From CALSMU01 sp965230225 (GTDB lineage Bacteria; Bacteroidota; Bacteroidia; Flavobacteriales_D; Parvicellaceae): a DNA stretch of 64,000 nt. The position numbers and the translations under genes were made by a program. The notes under the pieces were generated by a model, which did not search any database, was not told where the DNA came from, and saw only the letters and a program-made list of their open reading frames with translations. Positions 61,374 to 64,000 of the stretch are shown one piece after another. How positions within the stretch are numbered: the stretch's first letter is position 1; every line of letters starts with the position of its first letter. The DNA is taken from assembly GCA_965230225.1 (NCBI GenBank), contig CBDDKM010000008.1, positions 248,001 through 312,000 of the forward strand, written 5' to 3'.

Positions 61374-62327
61374 TCAATCCGACAGTTTAAAGAGGTAAAC
61401 ATCATCGTTAGCCTCTGAATAACCTTGTTTATTGCAAACTTCCGGTTGGCAGTACACTTGCTGGATGGACTCGTTATTGAGCGAAGCCAAACAAGCACCA
61501 ATGGTGGATAGTTTATTGTTCATTGGTGCTATGGTGGTATTTACACCATTAAACTCTTCCTGATCGAGGTATTCCAGTATTTGCTTTTTAGTTTCTAGAG
61601 GGTTGGTAAGTGAGAACCTAAACTCTTTGGTTTCAGGTATTTCGTTCACCAATCTTTTATAGCGTTCATAATTGATGCTAAAATGGTTGGCTTGAATTGG
61701 GGTAACACCGAAACCAACGGAAACAAAATCATAATCTCCCTGCTTTATGGTCTTAACTGCCATATCGTACTCGAAGCCCATTAGCAATAGTAAGTGAGTC
61801 TTATCCGATTTCTCAGCAACTTGATAACCTTCAATTTTTCTAATATCCGCCACTCCTTTTTGCAACCATTTTTCCTTTTGGTTTTGATTCAAGGAATAAT
61901 CCTTCGCTCCAACGTATCCCACATAAACAGAGTCAAAACCGGCTCTGGCCTCATATATCCTCTTCATTAATATCAATAAATTCTCCGTTGTAAACCCGGT
62001 AATATCTACCAATACATTGAGTTGCAAATACCTTCGAAACAATTCGTTGATAATGTTATTTACCTTGCCAACAATTTCAATTGGTTGATCTACAGAATAT
62101 TCTACCAGGGAAACTTTATAGTCTGGCTGGGAAGAAATAGTATTGGCATTCTTAATTGAATGGTTACAACCTTGCTCCTGAAATACAAATGCTTCTCTAA
62201 TTCCAGCTCCACGGATAATTTCCGGAAGGGTTAAGCACCTGTCATCATAGTTAGCAGAAGTAATTAATACGTTGACGTTGTCGCTCTTGATCTGATTTTT
62301 AAACCCGGGATAGTCAAAAATACTCAT
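61374..62327 (-). CDS. Unrecognised Rossmann-like protein, partner of the coiled-coil nuclease-like gene
   Basis: A 317-aa cytoplasmic protein. I recognise no named family. Residues 18-31 (VNVLITSANYDDRC) and 104-115 (NVLVDITGFTTE) look like strand-loop motifs of a Rossmann-type sensor, the second close to the (D/N)xTGGT/xT loop of CARF-like domains. 179-190 (LLLLMGFEYDMA) and 264-282 (TTIAPMNNKLSTIGACLA) recall ends of proteins found in defence neighbourhoods, from memory. It starts 5 nt after the DUF2130-like gene stop, so the two form an operon. A sensor or regulator for that nuclease-like partner is inference only. Confidence 0.6.
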   Translation of the reverse strand: MSIFDYPGFKNQIKSDNVNVLITSANYDDRCLTLPEIIRGAGIREAFVFQEQGCNHSIKNANTISSQPDYKVSLVEYSVDQPIEIVGKVNNIINELFRRYLQLNVLVDITGFTTENLLILMKRIYEARAGFDSVYVGYVGAKDYSLNQNQKEKWLQKGVADIRKIEGYQVAEKSDKTHLLLLMGFEYDMAVKTIKQGDYDFVSVGFGVTPIQANHFSINYERYKRLVNEIPETKEFRFSLTNPLETKKQILEYLDQEEFNGVNTTIAPMNNKLSTIGACLASLNNESIQQVYCQPEVCNKQGYSEANDDVYLFKLSD

Positions 62328-62332
62328 GATGT

Positions 62333-63601
62333 TTATTCTATTGATTCTATATCATCTTCGGCACCTGGCAATTCCAGAGCCTTAACTGTACCAATAGCAT
62401 TTCCTGCAATCCCCTTAATACTTCCGTACATGTCTATGGTACTTTCTATTACTTTATTTATTTGTTTTTCTCTCGACTTCCAAATCCTGTTCATGGAATT
62501 CTTTTCGCGCTGCAAATCCGATTGCATTTCGGTAAACCCTTCCACAATGGCTTCAATTTGCAACCTAAAGGAATTACTGGTTAGAAAATCGTACAGCATG
62601 CTCATTTTATCGCCTTTGTTTTCCTGCGACACCACTGCTCTACTCAATTGTACAATGGATTCTCTTAGCACTTTACACAATCCTTTAAACTCTTCGAACG
62701 AACAGATCCAAATTCCATCCTTCAACCCCATTCGATCCATATCCGATGGCATGGCCTCGGTTACCAATACTCCAATATTGGCATTCTTTTCTCGTATATC
62801 GTTTTTGAATTTGGCAATCCAACCAGGCTGAAACTCTTTGGTTCTCTTACTCTCGTAGTAGATGGTTCCACAATTTTGAGTTGCTCTGGTATTCACCACC
62901 TGAATACAATCTCCTCCCCTGGCTCCTTTTTTTATTTCGATTACAGTATCCAACGGAAAGTTAGTTTCTAACCACTCTTCTATGGCCAATTCCTGAACTT
63001 CTCCCTGCATTTGCATAGAACCTTGCTCCTGCTTGCGTTTCATTTCTTCCGTTAACTTCTTTTGATCTTCTAATTGTTTTTGAAGTTCGCGGATGTTCAG
63101 TTCATTCTTCTCCTGCTCTACCTTTCTGATTTTCTCCTTCTCTTCGTTGAGCATTTGAGTGATCTTCTTTTGAGATTCCGCCTCTATGCTTTCTCTTAAC
63201 TCTCCTTTTTCCCTTTTCAGTTTTTCGATTTCAGCCTTGCTTCGATTCAGTTCTTTAACTTGTTCCGACTTTTCCTTCAACTCTTTTTGAATCATAGCAA
63301 TACGTTCCGCCTGCTCCTCTTCTAACCTATTCTTTAAAGATTTTTCGAGGGATTGTTTTTCCTCCTTTAGTTTAGCCTCTAAATGCTTTTGAAACAATTC
63401 ATTCTGCTTCTTTTTCTTCTCCTCAAAAGCTTCTTTTTCTTTCTTTAAAACTTCTTCCTGAGCTTCAAACTTCTTACGCTGTTCAGTCAAACGAGCGTTG
63501 AACTTTTGCTTCAACTCCTCTTCCAATTGATGCGACATGACGTCTTGCACATCAATGTTTTCTCCACAGCTCGGACACTTAATATGATTCTGACTTTCCA
63601 T
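62333..63601 (-). CDS. DUF2130-family protein: zinc knuckle, long coiled coil, PD-(D/E)XK-like domain
   Basis: A 422-aa protein. It begins with a zinc-knuckle-like KCPSCGENID (C9, C12), then about 170 residues of continuous charged coiled coil (~25-200), then a domain with GDCIQVVN (D231) and TIYYESKRT (E250-S-K252), the spacing of a PD-(D/E)XK endonuclease-like core, followed by helices with NIGVLVTEAMP. This matches DUF2130 (restriction-endonuclease-like). A nuclease activity is plausible but not shown for the family. First gene of an operon with the Rossmann-like protein. The -7 motif at 63607 predicts a leaderless message. Confidence 0.84.
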   Translation of the reverse strand: MESQNHIKCPSCGENIDVQDVMSHQLEEELKQKFNARLTEQRKKFEAQEEVLKKEKEAFEEKKKKQNELFQKHLEAKLKEEKQSLEKSLKNRLEEEQAERIAMIQKELKEKSEQVKELNRSKAEIEKLKREKGELRESIEAESQKKITQMLNEEKEKIRKVEQEKNELNIRELQKQLEDQKKLTEEMKRKQEQGSMQMQGEVQELAIEEWLETNFPLDTVIEIKKGARGGDCIQVVNTRATQNCGTIYYESKRTKEFQPGWIAKFKNDIREKNANIGVLVTEAMPSDMDRMGLKDGIWICSFEEFKGLCKVLRESIVQLSRAVVSQENKGDKMSMLYDFLTSNSFRLQIEAIVEGFTEMQSDLQREKNSMNRIWKSREKQINKVIESTIDMYGSIKGIAGNAIGTVKALELPGAEDDIESIE

Positions 63602-63606
63602 CTCCT

Positions 63607-63614
63607 CAAAGATA
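63607..63614 (-). promoter_or_regulatory. -7 element of the DUF2130-like operon
   Basis: TATCTTTG on the minus strand, a perfect TAnnTTTG, ending just 5 nt before the ATG at 63601. Confidence 0.55.
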
Positions 63615-63673
63615 GACAGGAAATGGCTCAGGATGGATTCAATTTATGAACAATCCTTAAAGACTTTTGAATA

Positions 63674-64000
63674 CTATGGGATGATTAGAGTATTGCTATA
63701 TGTTCCTCCATTATCAGCAACCGCTTTAAGCAGATAGGTACCAGAAGCCAAAGTAGAAATATCTATCTGCTGCTGCCCAGATCTAATGGTATTTTGCTTC
63801 ACCATTTGCCCCAACGAATTATAGATATTCAATTGAAGTTGATCAACGCGACCCGGCATTTCAACACTCAAATAATTGCTAGATGGATTTGGATAAATTT
63901 GTAATAGGTCAATTGCGACATCATTTATTCCAACCAAATTAGACAGTTCCAGGTAAGCCACCTGAATGATTCTTTCATCTGCAATGTTTCTAATATATGC
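63674..64000 (-). CDS. T9SS type A protein, C-terminal end (5' part outside window)
   Basis: The minus-strand frame is open to the window edge (64000) and ends with the stop at 63674, so about 108 C-terminal residues are seen. The last ~75 are a sorting domain: IYPNPSSNYLSVEM, LNIYNSLGQMV, SGTYLLKAV and a YSNTLIIP end. The codon at 63961 is a GTG inside the frame and not a start. Upstream residues (ADERIIQVAYLELSN) give no domain. Confidence 0.83.
   Translation of the reverse strand, partial: AYIRNIADERIIQVAYLELSNLVGINDVAIDLLQIYPNPSSNYLSVEMPGRVDQLQLNIYNSLGQMVKQNTIRSGQQQIDISTLASGTYLLKAVADNGGTYSNTLIIP

Overview
The window is AT-rich chromosomal DNA from a member of the Bacteroidota, most likely order Flavobacteriales. 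A family call (for example Crocinitomicaceae or Cryomorphaceae) would be a guess. The evidence is: six proteins with Por/type IX secretion (T9SS) C-terminal sorting domains; a GldJ-like protein; DUF5686, GLPGLI and CarboxypepD_reg/TonB-type outer-membrane proteins; a fused E1 alpha/beta 2-oxo-acid dehydrogenase; bacillithiol synthesis (BshA); and recurrent promoters of the Bacteroidota type (-7 motif TAnnTTTG) in place of sigma70-type -35/-10 boxes. I saw no rRNA, tRNA, insertion sequence, prophage or CRISPR array.

Layout. 1-2231: the end of a T9SS protein, then two tandem paralogous secreted proteins. 2278-8182: PA0069-type radical SAM protein, dipeptidyl peptidase IV, thioredoxin-fold protein, and a DUF547-ArsS operon on the minus strand. 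8292-16201: acyl-CoA carboxylase beta subunit, bshA, a T9SS type B adhesin-like protein, and fused E1 dehydrogenase with an outer-membrane protein. 16418-22902: small membrane, AhpD-like, rhomboid, monooxygenase-fold and DjlA-like genes in overlapping minus-strand units, then htpG and mnmD. 22903-23308 is the only gene-poor stretch over 300 bases; it holds a possible structured element, a 28-codon single-membrane-segment ORF and a good terminator. 23309-28850: tandem-domain GldJ-like protein, RNase Z, T9SS protein, STAS protein, pyrB and pyrR. 28938-34133: two tandem DUF5686 proteins. 34396-40139: TPR, MORN-like and DUF6794-like proteins, then a GLPGLI/outer-membrane receptor pair. 40232-47903: hydrolase, 7-TM protein, cyclophilin, double-Kazal lipoprotein, MuiA-like, AlkB-like, a secreted phosphoesterase, and a LytS/LytTR two-component pair. 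48086-57614: cysteine-rich six-PKD T9SS protein, tri-haem lipoprotein, CAP-domain protein, CWC, GME-fold and radical SAM genes, sfsA, TerC-like protein, M14 carboxypeptidase. 57786-64000: MORN/EF-hand protein, DEAD helicase, DUF2461 protein, a divergent XRE-regulator locus, and a two-gene unit that pairs a coiled-coil PD-(D/E)XK-like protein with an unrecognised Rossmann-like protein, then the tail of another T9SS protein.

Most of the window is ordinary chromosomal content of a surface-active flavobacterium: secretion and surface proteins, outer-membrane biogenesis, central metabolism and stress functions. The candidates for something undescribed are (i) the 60666-63601 locus, with a phased operator and a nuclease-like plus Rossmann-like pair; (ii) the small-protein/structured element at 22930-23290; (iii) a set of promoters placed 4-6 nt before the start codon, which predicts leaderless mRNAs; and (iv) several unusual secreted architectures (six-cysteine PKD modules, double Kazal lipoprotein, CAP-barrel fusion, tandem FGE domains).
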